Source: Streptomyces sp. M92
Lineage (GTDB): Bacteria > Actinomycetota > Actinomycetes > Streptomycetales > Streptomycetaceae
Direction of reading: 5' to 3'
Length of the DNA stretch: 64,000 bases
NCBI RefSeq assembly: GCF_028473745.1
Contig: NZ_CP101137.1
Location: forward strand, 1,116,001-1,180,000
Part shown: positions 17,430 through 25,278 of the stretch, piece after piece
Position numbering within the stretch: position 1 is the stretch's first letter
How the letters are laid out: each line of letters starts with the position of its first letter
Notes under the pieces: model-generated
Database searches by the model: none
Seen by the model: the letters and a program-made list of their open reading frames with translations, nothing else
What the model was told of the DNA's origin: nothing
Made by a program: the position numbers and the translations under genes

Positions 17430-18845
17430 ATGACCGACCTCACGGAGCTGACCGCCGTACAGCTCGTCGACGGCTACCGCAAGGGTGATTTCAGCCCGGT
17501 GGATGTCACCCGTTCGGCCCTGGAGCGGGCCGAACGGATCCAGCCGGAGCTGAACGCGTTCGTCCGGCTGACCGGCGAGGAGGCGCTGGAGCAGGCCCGG
17601 CGGGCCGAGGAGCGGTGGCGGCGCGGGGAGCCGGGCGGGCGGCTGGACGGGGTGCCGGTCACCGTGAAGGACATCCTGCTGACCCGGGGGCACCCGACCC
17701 TGCGCGGCTCCCGGGCGGTCTCTCCGGACGGTCCGTGGGACGAGGACGCGCCCTCCGTCGCCCGGCTGCGCGAGCACGGCGCCGTGTTCATCGGCAAGAC
17801 GACGACGCCCGAGTACGGCTGGAAGGGCGTGACGGACTCGCCGCTGTCCGGCGTGACCCGCAACCCTCACGACCCGAGCCGCACGGCGGGCGGCTCCAGC
17901 GGGGGCGCGGGGGCGGCCGTCGCGCGCGGGGCGGGTCCGCTGGCGCTCGGCACGGACGGCGGGGGCAGCGTGCGCATCCCCGCCTCCTTCTGCGGGATCT
18001 TCGGCCTGAAACCGACATACGGCAGGGTGCCGCTCTACCCGGCGAGCGCGTTCGGCACCCTCGCGCACGTCGGCCCGATGACCCGGGACGCGGCGGACGC
18101 GGCGCTGATGCTGGACGTGATCGGCACGCCCGACGCCCGGGACTGGTCGGCGCTGGGCCCGGCGCCCGGGTCGTACACGGAGGCGCTCGCCGAAGGGGTG
18201 CGGGGGCTGCGGGTGGCGTACTCGCCCTCGCTCGGCGGACAGGTGGCGGTGCGTCCCGCGGTGGCGCGGGCGGTGCGGCGCGGCGTGGAGCGGCTGGCGG
18301 AGCTGGGCGCGTACGTGACGGAGACCGACCCGGACTTCGCGGACCCGGTGGACGCCTTCCACACTCTGTGGTTCAGCGGGGCGGCCCGCGTGGTGCAGCA
18401 TCTGAGGGCGGGGCAGCGGGAGCTGCTCGACCCGGGGCTGCGGGACGTCGTCGGCGCGGGGGCGCGCTACTCGGCGCTGGACTACCTGGCCGCGGTGGAC
18501 GTCCGGATGGAGCTGGGCCGGCGGATGGGCCGCTTCCACGAGGCGTACGACCTGCTGGTCACCCCGACGCTGCCCATCACGGCGTTCGAGGCGGGCGCCG
18601 AGGTGCCCAAGGGCTCGGGGCACCGGCGGTGGACGGGGTGGACGCCGTTCACCTATCCGTTCAACCTGACCCAGCAGCCGGCGGCGACGGTGCCGGTGGG
18701 GAGCGACGGGGACGGGCTGCCGATCGGTCTGCAACTGGTGGCGGCCCGCCACCGGGACGACCTGGTCCTGCGGGCCGCGCACGCGCTGTACGAGTCGGGC
18801 CCGCCCGCCCCGCGCCCGGCTTCGCCTACGCCCGCCGGAAGCTGA
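17430..18845 (+). CDS. Amidase (amidase signature family)
   Basis: A 471-residue amidase-signature hydrolase. The Ser-cisSer-Lys triad is visible as the Lys in VTVKDILL (about 78) and the serines in [16 protein letters not shown] (about 151-152) and [14 protein letters not shown]. The ending [16 protein letters not shown] is typical of GatA-like amidases, but the absence of gatB/gatC nearby argues for a catabolic amide hydrolase. The start at 17430 has GGGAGG four bases upstream. The gene ends by overlapping the convergent DUF3830 gene by 20 bases. In context it may open an amide or lactam from the substrate brought in by the Ehu transporter, which is inference. Confidence 0.87.
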   Translation: MTDLTELTAVQLVDGYRKGDFSPVDVTRSALERAERIQPELNAFVRLTGEEALEQARRAEERWRRGEPGGRLDGVPVTVKDILLTRGHPTLRGSRAVSPDGPWDEDAPSVARLREHGAVFIGKTTTPEYGWKGVTDSPLSGVTRNPHDPSRTAGGSSGGAGAAVARGAGPLALGTDGGGSVRIPASFCGIFGLKPTYGRVPLYPASAFGTLAHVGPMTRDAADAALMLDVIGTPDARDWSALGPAPGSYTEALAEGVRGLRVAYSPSLGGQVAVRPAVARAVRRGVERLAELGAYVTETDPDFADPVDAFHTLWFSGAARVVQHLRAGQRELLDPGLRDVVGAGARYSALDYLAAVDVRMELGRRMGRFHEAYDLLVTPTLPITAFEAGAEVPKGSGHRRWTGWTPFTYPFNLTQQPAATVPVGSDGDGLPIGLQLVAARHRDDLVLRAAHALYESGPPAPRPASPTPAGS

Positions 18846-19329
18846 GGGTCTCCCCCGCCGCTCCCGTGCGCCACAGGTCGTTGCAGGCCTCGGCCATCGC
18901 GTCGAGGCCCTCGGTGATACGGCCCCAGACGGTGCCGGGCACCCAGCCGACGTCTCCGTTGAGGAGCAGGTTGTTGCGCTCGTAGAACAGGGCGAGGTCG
19001 ACGAGGGTGGTGCCCGCGCGGACCTCGCGGTCGTAGCCGTACGCCTTGGTGCCCAACTCGGCACCCGCGAAGGCGAAATAGCACAGATCGCCCGGAATGG
19101 GCGTCACGGTCGGATTCTCCAGCAGCGGTTCGGATGCCGCGAAGGGCGGGAAAAGGGCGTAGATCTCGTTACGGGCGTATTTGGCGTGATACACGTCGCC
19201 GCCCAGGGGGAGCGCGTCCCAGACCGCCGCGCAGGTGATCGGGGCCCGGTCGTCCAGCAGTTGGGCCCGGCAGGTGATTCCGCGTTTGACCAGCGAGACT
19301 TCGATGTAGCGATCAGCCATGCCCTCCAT
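18826..19329 (-). CDS. DUF3830 (cyclophilin-like) protein
   Basis: A 167-residue protein with the DUF3830 pattern: RYIEVSLVKRGITCRAQLLDDRAPITCAAVWDALP at the N-terminus, then the mid-domain GDLCYFAFAG and ERNNLL. These small beta-barrel proteins resemble cyclophilins but have no established reaction. They recur beside amidase, racemase and ABC-importer genes of compatible-solute or amino-acid catabolism. ATG 19329 (reading MEGMADRY) has GGAG eight bases upstream; the internal ATG at 19320 lacks correct spacing. It is divergent from ehuB (98 bases) and overlaps the amidase tail-to-tail, placing it functionally with both neighbours. Confidence 0.82.
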   Translation of the reverse strand: MEGMADRYIEVSLVKRGITCRAQLLDDRAPITCAAVWDALPLGGDVYHAKYARNEIYALFPPFAASEPLLENPTVTPIPGDLCYFAFAGAELGTKAYGYDREVRAGTTLVDLALFYERNNLLLNGDVGWVPGTVWGRITEGLDAMAEACNDLWRTGAAGETLSFRRA

Positions 19330-19427
19330 GGCAGTGCTCCGGGGCGCCGCGGTCAAGGGCGCCGGGCCGAGGTATCGGACTGAAAAAGATCGGCATAACC
19401 GGCCCGGCTTCGGGTAGCTGCGCGCCC

Positions 19428-20357
19428 ATGGCTCCACCACACAGAACCCCTCCATGGGGTATATCCGACCAAAGGCCCAGGACAGCCGGACCCACTCGCC
19501 GGTCGCTGCTCGCGGGGGTCGCGGCGCTCGGTGCGCTGGGAGCCGCCGGCTGCTCGCGGGTGGCCACCGCGTCCGACGTGGAAGGCGGCGATCTCCTCGA
19601 CCGGCTCAAGGCACAGGGCGTGGCCCGGCTCGGCATCGCCGGCGAGATCCCCTTCGGGTACATCGACAAGAACGGTGAGCTGACCGGCGAGGCACCGGAG
19701 CTGGCGAGGGTCATCTTCAAGCGGCTCGGCGTGGAAGAGGTGCAGCCGGTACCGACCGAGTTCGGCTCCCTCATCCCGGGTCTTCAGTCGCAGCAGTTCG
19801 ACATCGTGGCGGCCGGGATGTACGTCAACCCCACCCGCTGCGAGCAGGTCATCTTCTCCGACCCCGACTACCAGATGCTGGACTCCTTCATCGTGCGCAA
19901 GGGCAATCCGCTCGGACTGCACGACTACAAGGACGTCGTGGCGAAGAAGGCCAAGTTCGCCACCGGCACGGGCTACGCGGAGATCGCCTACGCGGTGGAG
20001 GCCGGGTATCCGAAGGACGACATCCTCATCGTGCCCGACCAGGTCGCCGGCCTCAACGCCGTGGAGACCGGGCGCGCCGACGTCTTCGCCGGTACGGCTC
20101 TGACCACCCGCGAGGTGGTGAAGAAGTCGTCCAGCACCGAGGTGACCGAGGCGTTCAAGCCGATCGTCAACGGCAAGCCGCACGTGGACGGCGGCGCCTT
20201 CGCGTTCCGCCCGAACGAGACCAACCTGCGGGACGCCTTCAACGTCGAGCTGCACAAGATGAAGAAGAGCGGCGAACTCCTGCGCATCCTGCGCCCCTTC
20301 GGTTTCACCGAGGACGAGATGACCGATCTGACCGCGAAGGAGCTCTGCGGCGGATGA
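19428..20357 (+). CDS. ehuB: Ectoine/hydroxyectoine-type ABC importer, substrate-binding lipoprotein
   Basis: A 309-residue solute-binding protein. Twin arginines precede a hydrophobic stretch and lipobox (TRRSLLAGVAALGALGAAGC, Cys about 42), indicating Tat export and lipid anchoring. The periplasmic-binding fold continues through FGYIDKNGELTGEAPELARVIFKRLG and VAAGMYVNPTRCEQVIFSDP, which fits EhuB (cluster 3 amino-acid/ectoine binders). The four genes ehuB-C-D-A are tightly overlapped, the arrangement of ectoine importers. The start at 19428 lacks a strong ribosome site. Hydroxyectoine or ectoine as ligand is inferred from family and neighbours; an amino acid cannot be excluded. Confidence 0.83.
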   Translation: MAPPHRTPPWGISDQRPRTAGPTRRSLLAGVAALGALGAAGCSRVATASDVEGGDLLDRLKAQGVARLGIAGEIPFGYIDKNGELTGEAPELARVIFKRLGVEEVQPVPTEFGSLIPGLQSQQFDIVAAGMYVNPTRCEQVIFSDPDYQMLDSFIVRKGNPLGLHDYKDVVAKKAKFATGTGYAEIAYAVEAGYPKDDILIVPDQVAGLNAVETGRADVFAGTALTTREVVKKSSSTEVTEAFKPIVNGKPHVDGGAFAFRPNETNLRDAFNVELHKMKKSGELLRILRPFGFTEDEMTDLTAKELCGG

Positions 20358-21067
20358 CATCCGGACTCTGGGAACTCGTGGCCAAGGGTGTCTGGACCAC
20401 CGTCCAGCTGCTCGTCTTCAGCGCCCTGCTGGGCGCTGTGGTCGCCTTCGTCGTGGGCACCGCCCGCACTCATCAGTCGCGGATCGTCAGGTTCCTCGCG
20501 GGCCTGTACACCACGGTGTTCCGTGGCACCTCCGCGCTGATCATGATCTTCTGGATCTACTTCGTACTGCCGCTGGCCTTCGGCTGGCAGCTCGTACCCA
20601 TGTGGGCGGGCACGCTCGCCCTCGGCCTGACGTACGGGGCCTACGGCGCCGAGGTCGTGCGCGGCGCGATCGCGGCCGTCGACCCGGCCCAGCGCGAGGG
20701 CGGCATCGCCCTCAGCTTCACTCCCTGGCAGCGGATGCGACTGATCCTCCTGCCGCAGGCGCTGCCGGAGATGATCCCGCCGTTCTCGAACCTGCTGGTG
20801 GAGCTGTTGAAGGGCACCGCGCTGGTGTCCCTCATGGGCATGGGCGACCTGGCGTTCAGCGGCAACCTCGTACGTCTCGCGCTCCAGGAGAGCGCGGAGA
20901 TCTACACGTACATCCTGCTGATCTACTTCGTCCTCGCCTTCCTGCTCACCCGACTCATGCGGGGCCTTGAGAAGAAGCTGAAGTCGGGGGTCGGCAAGGC
21001 GCCGACTCCCGCGGCCGAGGCCGTGCTGAAGCGGCCCGAGGCGACCAACGCGGGAGGTGCTGTCTGA
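20354..21067 (+). CDS. ehuC: Ectoine-type ABC importer, permease subunit C
   Basis: A 237-residue His/Glu/Gln-type inner-membrane permease with about five membrane segments and the cytoplasmic EAA loop (GAEVVRGAIAAVDPAQREGGIALSFTPWQRM). It begins with an ATGA overlap on ehuB, which fixes the start, and ends one base into ehuD. With EhuD it forms the heterodimeric channel. The loop VELLKGTALVSLMGMGDLAF is the coupling region toward the ATPase. Confidence 0.87.
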   Translation: MTSGLWELVAKGVWTTVQLLVFSALLGAVVAFVVGTARTHQSRIVRFLAGLYTTVFRGTSALIMIFWIYFVLPLAFGWQLVPMWAGTLALGLTYGAYGAEVVRGAIAAVDPAQREGGIALSFTPWQRMRLILLPQALPEMIPPFSNLLVELLKGTALVSLMGMGDLAFSGNLVRLALQESAEIYTYILLIYFVLAFLLTRLMRGLEKKLKSGVGKAPTPAAEAVLKRPEATNAGGAV

Positions 21068-21717
21068 TGGAGTGGGACTGGAGCGCGGTCTCCGACTTCA
21101 TGCCGCACTTCTGGGACGGTCTGCTGGTCACCCTGCAGATCCTGGCCCTCGGTTCGGTGATCTCCTTCGCGCTGGGCCTGGTGTGGGCCCTGCTGATGCG
21201 GACCCCTACGCGCTGGGTGCGCTGGCCGGTCGGGGTGGTCACGGAGTTCATCCGGAACACCCCCCTGCTGGTGCAGCTCTTCTTCCTCTTCTACGTACTG
21301 CCCGAGTGGGGCGTTCAGGCCTCGGCGCTGACCACGGGTGTCTTCGCCATCGGTCTGCACTACTCGACGTACACGATGCAGGTGTACCGGGCCGGCATCG
21401 AGGCGGTGCCGGTCGGCCAGTGGGAGGCCGCCACGGCGCTGAACCTTCCCGTGCACAGGACGTGGATCGCGGTCATCCTTCCGCAGGCGGTCCGCCGCGT
21501 GGTGCCCGCCCTCGGCAACTACGTGATCGCCATGCTCAAGGACACCCCGATGCTCATGGCGATCACCGTGCTGGAGATGCTCGGCGAGGCTCAGCTCTTC
21601 GCCCGTGAGAACTTCCAGTTCACCGAGCCGCTCACGGTGATCGGCCTGGCGTTCATCGTGCTTTCCTACCTGGCCTCCCTTTTCCTGCGAGCCCTGGAGC
21701 GACGCCTTGCCCACTGA
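21067..21717 (+). CDS. ehuD: Ectoine-type ABC importer, permease subunit D
   Basis: A 216-residue permease homologous to EhuC, with N-terminal HFWDGLLVTLQILALGSVISF and the EAA loop YRAGIEAVPVGQWEAATALNLPVHRT. The start codon shares a base with the ehuC stop (TGATG). The last 11 bases overlap the TTG start of the ATPase gene, so all four subunits are likely made in fixed ratio from one messenger. Confidence 0.87.
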   Translation: MEWDWSAVSDFMPHFWDGLLVTLQILALGSVISFALGLVWALLMRTPTRWVRWPVGVVTEFIRNTPLLVQLFFLFYVLPEWGVQASALTTGVFAIGLHYSTYTMQVYRAGIEAVPVGQWEAATALNLPVHRTWIAVILPQAVRRVVPALGNYVIAMLKDTPMLMAITVLEMLGEAQLFARENFQFTEPLTVIGLAFIVLSYLASLFLRALERRLAH

Positions 21718-22492
21718 CACCCTTCCCAACCCCGGCACCAGTCCCGAACGCAGCACCGGCGAGCTGATACGCCTGGAGCAGGTCACCAAGCGGTTCGGGG
21801 ACAACACCGTCCTGGACCAGCTCGACTTCTCCGTCGACGCCGGCAAGCACGTCACCCTCATCGGGCCGTCGGGGTCCGGCAAGACGACGATCCTGCGGCT
21901 GCTGATGACGCTGCTCAAGCCTGACGAGGGCACGATCACCGTGGACGGGCAGAAGCTGTTCCCGGCGACGGAGAAGGAGCGGCGCGAGGTCCGCAAGCAG
22001 ATCGGGATGGTGTTCCAGCAGTTCAACCTGTTCCCGAACATGAGCGTGCTGCGCAACATCACCGAGGCACCGGTCACCGTGCTCGGCATGTCCAAGGACG
22101 AGGCCGCGGAACGGGCCAGGGAACTCCTCGACATGGTGGGGCTGGCCGACAAGTGCGACGCCCGCCCGGCCCAGCTCTCCGGCGGCCAGCAGCAGCGTGT
22201 GGCGATCGCCCGCGCGCTGGCGATGCGGCCGAAGGTGCTGCTGCTCGACGAGGTGACTTCGGCACTCGACCCGGAGCTGGTCGCGGGCGTCCTGGACCTG
22301 CTGCGGGACATCGCCCGCAGCACGGACATCACGATGCTCTGCGTGACCCACGAGATGAACTTCGCCCGGGACATCTCGGACCAGGTCCTGATGTTCGACT
22401 CGGGGCGGGTCATCGAGTCCGGGGCTCCCGAGAAGATCTTCAGCGATCCGGAGCACGAGCGGACGAGGGAGTTCCTGAGCGCCGTGCTCTGA
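21707..22492 (+). CDS. ehuA: Ectoine-type ABC importer, ATPase subunit
   Basis: A 261-residue ABC ATPase. Walker A GPSGSGKT is at about 53-60, the signature LSGGQQQR at about 160-167, Walker B VLLLDEVTSALD and the switch His in CVTHEM. The TTG start at 21707 has GGAG eight bases upstream and lies inside ehuD. It is closest to glutamine/ectoine uptake ATPases. A long perfect hairpin ends the operon 27 bases later. Confidence 0.88.
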   Translation: MPTDTLPNPGTSPERSTGELIRLEQVTKRFGDNTVLDQLDFSVDAGKHVTLIGPSGSGKTTILRLLMTLLKPDEGTITVDGQKLFPATEKERREVRKQIGMVFQQFNLFPNMSVLRNITEAPVTVLGMSKDEAAERARELLDMVGLADKCDARPAQLSGGQQQRVAIARALAMRPKVLLLDEVTSALDPELVAGVLDLLRDIARSTDITMLCVTHEMNFARDISDQVLMFDSGRVIESGAPEKIFSDPEHERTREFLSAVL

Positions 22493-22519
22493 CGACGCAC
22501 GGCGCGCCACCGGTCTCCA

Positions 22520-22571
22520 CCGCGGGTCACCGCACCGCCCGAACCACGTCGGGCGGTGCGGTGACCCGCGG
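22520..22571 (+). terminator. Long perfect hairpin ending the ehu operon
   Basis: A 23-base arm at 22520-22542 (starting CCGCGGGTCACCGCACC) pairs without mismatch with 22549-22571 over a 6-base loop, followed by CTTTT. This is the strongest terminator in the window and sits 27 bases after the ehuA stop. Confidence 0.92.
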
Positions 22572-22809
22572 CTTTTGCGGGCGGGTTCCGACGCGCCCGG
22601 CTCCACGACGCCGCGAACGGGGCTTGATCCCTTCGACACGTGGCCGACAGAGGCCTTACAGCCCCACAAATCAACCTTTACTGTCATGTACACGCCATAA
22701 TCGGACGGGTATTCCGGTCGGGAGATCCGGGCCCCGAAGCCACCCCCGCCCCGCCGATCGAACAGGTATCCACGGTCAGGTCCTTCACACCGCAGGAGTG
22801 AAACACGCA

Positions 22810-23262
22810 GTGAAATTCACCGCCCCCGTGTTCGTCACCACGACCGCGTTCGCCCTCGTCACCTTCCTCGGCAGCTCCGCCTCCGCCGCCACACTCCACT
22901 CGGAGCAGGCCTCCGCGACGACGACCTCGCCGACGCTCGACGCGAACTGCAACGAGGTCACCGGCTACGAGAACCCTCGCGCGACGGCCGGCCTGGCGTG
23001 CTTCCGGCCCTACGGCGACAAGTTCTACGTCCGCGACACCCTGGCGGACGGTCACCACATAGAGGTGCGCGGCACGGTGAACCGGACCGGCGACAACTTC
23101 CGCTGCTACGAGTACGGCGGCTCCTCGGCGGGTTGGCAGGTGTGCGACGGCTTCCACGACGAGATCCCGGAGAACTCCACGATCTACTGGGAGATCGGCC
23201 TGTGGGAGGGCGGCACCCTGCTCGGCACCGGGGGCGACCCGAAGTTCAGCTCCACCTCGTGA
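22810..23262 (+). CDS. Small secreted hypothetical protein
   Basis: A 150-residue precursor with a clear signal peptide (KFTAPVFVTTTAFALVTFLG, cleavage near SASAA). The mature part of about 125 residues contains four cysteines (CNEV, CFRP, CYEY, CDGF), probably two disulfides, and a beta-rich pattern (DKFYVRDTLADGHHIEVRG). It resembles small exported Streptomyces proteins of unknown role; no catalytic motif is visible. Either GTG 22810 (AGGAG 12 bases upstream) or GTG 22798 could be the start; both give the same signal peptide. It has its own transcription unit between the ehu terminator and an inverted-repeat-rich region. Confidence 0.75.
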   Translation: MKFTAPVFVTTTAFALVTFLGSSASAATLHSEQASATTTSPTLDANCNEVTGYENPRATAGLACFRPYGDKFYVRDTLADGHHIEVRGTVNRTGDNFRCYEYGGSSAGWQVCDGFHDEIPENSTIYWEIGLWEGGTLLGTGGDPKFSSTS

Positions 23263-23302
23263 CCCGAGATACCCCCAACGTGGCGCCGTGACCACGCACC
23301 GC

Positions 23303-23341
23303 GCGTGCCCCAACACCCGAGGTCGGGGCATTGGGGCACGC
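23303..23341. terminator. Hairpin downstream of the small secreted protein
   Basis: GCGTGCCCCAA (23303-23313) pairs perfectly with TTGGGGCACGC (23331-23341), with a smaller stem in the loop. It lies 41 bases after the secreted-protein stop and directly abuts the palindrome at 23341-23360. Confidence 0.7.
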
Positions 23342-23360
23342 CGCTGGCATATGCCAGCGG
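23341..23360. promoter_or_regulatory. 20-bp perfect palindrome upstream of the IclR-family gene
   Basis: CCGCTGGCATATGCCAGCGG is perfectly self-complementary with no spacer, 153 bases upstream of the IclR-family start. Its length and symmetry suit a dimeric regulator, and autoregulation by the IclR protein is the simplest hypothesis. A cruciform or terminator role is less likely because there is no loop. Confidence 0.6.
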
Positions 23361-23513
23361 GCCAGCGCCGCAGACCAGGGCGGCGGAACTTCACCAACAC
23401 CCCCTCACTTCAGGCGTTTTGACGGCTATCGTGAAAGGGATCCGCTGTCCGGTCGGGGGCACAGGCAGGGACAGGGGCAGGGGCCTACCAGCGAAGCGCA
23501 GGGGGAGACCACC

Positions 23514-24272
23514 GTGGCGCTGCAGCACAAGCCGACCGCGCCGCACCACTCGGCCCAGGACGCCCTGCGCGCCCTGGAGACGGTGGCGCGGCACACCACC
23601 GGGGTCACCGACTCCGAGATCGCCCGGCAGACCGGCCTGGACCGGGAGCGGCTGACCCCTCTCCTGCGCATGCTGCGCCGCGAGGGCTACGTCGAGCAGA
23701 CCGCCGACCGGGCGTACGTCACCGGGGAGGCGCTGGCCCGCCTGGGCTCGGCCCACGGCCGCGAGGAGGCGCTGCGCGAGCAGCTCCAGCACACCCTGGA
23801 CCGGCTGCGCGACTCGGTGGGCGCGGCCGTCTACATCAGCCGGTACGTGGACGGCGAGGTCAGCGTCACCCAGTACGCGGACAGCCCGGCCACGCCCAAG
23901 GTGAACGAGTGGGTGGACTTCCGGGTCTCGGCGCACGCCACCGCGGTCGGCAAGAGCCTGCTGACCCAGCTGGACCACGCGGGCCGCCGCGACCACCTGG
24001 CCCGGCACAAGATGGCCCGCCTGACCTCGCGCACCATCACGAGCGACCGGCTGCTGCTGTCCCGGCTGGAGTCCCAGCCGCCCACCGTGCCCGTCCTCGA
24101 CCTCCAGGAGTACGCGGTGGGCACGGTCTGCGCGGCCGTGCCGATCACGGCCGGTTCCGCCGTGGGCTGTCTCGCGCTGTCCCTGCCCGTCGAGCACGCC
24201 CACCGGCTGCGGCGGGCCGCCGACGAGCTGAACCGGAGCGCGGCACCGGTGCTGCTGTCGCTGGCGATCTAG
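23514..24272 (+). CDS. IclR-family transcriptional regulator
   Basis: A 252-residue regulator. It has an N-terminal winged helix-turn-helix (about 15-70: ALRALETVARHTTGVTDSEIARQTGLDRERLTPLLRMLRREGYVEQ) and a C-terminal effector domain including SAHATAVGKSLLTQLD and VLDLQEYAVGTVCAAVPI. The GTG start at 23514 has GGGGGAG six bases upstream. It lies between the ehu region and the tRNA/LPMO region, so candidate targets include the ehu operon and the secreted protein gene. A perfect palindrome sits in its own upstream region. Confidence 0.88.
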   Translation: MALQHKPTAPHHSAQDALRALETVARHTTGVTDSEIARQTGLDRERLTPLLRMLRREGYVEQTADRAYVTGEALARLGSAHGREEALREQLQHTLDRLRDSVGAAVYISRYVDGEVSVTQYADSPATPKVNEWVDFRVSAHATAVGKSLLTQLDHAGRRDHLARHKMARLTSRTITSDRLLLSRLESQPPTVPVLDLQEYAVGTVCAAVPITAGSAVGCLALSLPVEHAHRLRRAADELNRSAAPVLLSLAI

Positions 24273-24398
24273 GACCTGTCCGGCGGGTCGTGCCCTGGAG
24301 CTGCGGCCCGGCTCACACCCCGGTGGTCACGAGCACCCTCGGGGACCGGGTAGTATTTTTGTCGTCGCCGACCGCGGGAAGCGGACGGCGGGAGTCAT

Positions 24399-24472
24399 GC
24401 GCCGCTAGCTCAGTTGGTTAGAGCAGCTGACTCTTAATCAGCGGGTCCGGGGTTCGAGTCCCTGGCGGCGCA
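24399..24472 (+). tRNA. tRNA-Lys (CUU anticodon)
   Basis: Identical over its 74 bases to the tRNA at 11378-11451 but on the opposite strand: acceptor GCGCCGC/GCGGCGC, anticodon loop CTCTTAA, discriminator A, CCA not encoded. A -10-like TAGTAT lies at 24351-24356. A terminator follows within 10 bases. Confidence 0.95.
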
Positions 24473-24481
24473 CAGCATGAG

Positions 24482-24507
24482 GGCCCCCTCGCCCAGGCGA
24501 GGGGGCC
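24482..24507 (+). terminator. Terminator of the second tRNA-Lys
   Basis: GGCCCCCTCGCC (24482-24493) pairs with GGCGAGGGGGCC (24496-24507), followed by TTC. It also lies just beyond the stop of the convergent LPMO gene and may serve both. Confidence 0.85.
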
Positions 24508-24533
24508 TTCGCGCGTTGCCGGACCGGCCCCGG

Positions 24534-25139
24534 TCAGAAGGTCACGTCCGAGCACGCGTAGAACGCGTTGCCCGTGTCGGCGACCGTCCACACCGCGAGG
24601 ATCACGTGGTGCCCGCTCAGCCCGGACGGCAGCCTGCCGGTGTGGGAGAGCGTGGCCGGCGGCTGCTTGCCGCCGTAGGGCACCGTGAAGAACGGGGTGA
24701 GGTTGAGGTCGGAGCGGGCCAGGTTGTGGTTCTGGTTCCAGCCCGGCTTGGTGACGTAGTACCGGAAGTCGGTCGTGGCGTGCCGGGCGGTGAACTGCCA
24801 GCGGAAGGTGTAGCTCTGTCCGCCGTTCACCCTCGTGGTCGGCCACGCCTGTCCGTTCGGCGTCTTCGGGCTGTCGAGCTGGGAGAACCGGCCGTTGTTC
24901 GCGGAACAGATCCGGCCGTCGGCCGGTCCGCCCGCCGGGAAGCCCTTGGGCCCCTCGACGCTCTGCGGTTCCCACTGGATGGCGCCGCAGTTGCTGACGC
25001 CGCCGTTCTGGCAGAGCTTCTGCCGGCTGACCGGCAGGTCGGTGTAGCCGTGGCCGCTGGCGCCGCCGGACGAGAGCACGAGGGCTCCGGTGGTCGCCAT
25101 GCCCACCGCGGCGGCATACAACTTGGTCCTTGTGCGCAT
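24534..25139 (-). CDS. AA10 lytic polysaccharide monooxygenase (chitin/cellulose-active)
   Basis: A 201-residue precursor of a single-domain AA10 LPMO. Signal cleavage after SGGASG exposes His 30 (HGYTDLP), the N-terminal arm of the copper histidine brace; the second brace His is His 120 in FTARHATTDFRYYVT. Four cysteines fit two disulfides. These copper enzymes oxidatively cut crystalline chitin or cellulose outside the cell. ATG 25139 has AGGAG eight bases upstream. A perfect DasR-type operator lies about 44 bases upstream of the start, pointing to control by aminosugar status and hence to chitin as the natural substrate. Confidence 0.92.
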   Translation of the reverse strand: MRTRTKLYAAAVGMATTGALVLSSGGASGHGYTDLPVSRQKLCQNGGVSNCGAIQWEPQSVEGPKGFPAGGPADGRICSANNGRFSQLDSPKTPNGQAWPTTRVNGGQSYTFRWQFTARHATTDFRYYVTKPGWNQNHNLARSDLNLTPFFTVPYGGKQPPATLSHTGRLPSGLSGHHVILAVWTVADTGNAFYACSDVTF

Positions 25140-25182
25140 GCTGCTGCTCCTGTGACGTGGGGGAGGTTCAGTGAGCCGTGCA

Positions 25183-25192
25183 GGTCTAGACC
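25183..25192 (-). promoter_or_regulatory. DasR-responsive element (dre) upstream of the LPMO
   Basis: GGTCTAGACC at 25183-25192 is the exact core of the DasR operator, flanked by an A/T-leaning context. DasR represses chitin and N-acetylglucosamine genes until glucosamine-6-phosphate accumulates. The position, 44-53 bases before the LPMO start codon, suits repression. Confidence 0.8.
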
Positions 25193-25278
25193 AAGTTCCA
25201 GATTATTGCCGTTAGTTGAACATGTCCATACCAATAGCGGAACCCGACGGCGGTACGGGCGGCGCCACCGGCCCCGCG

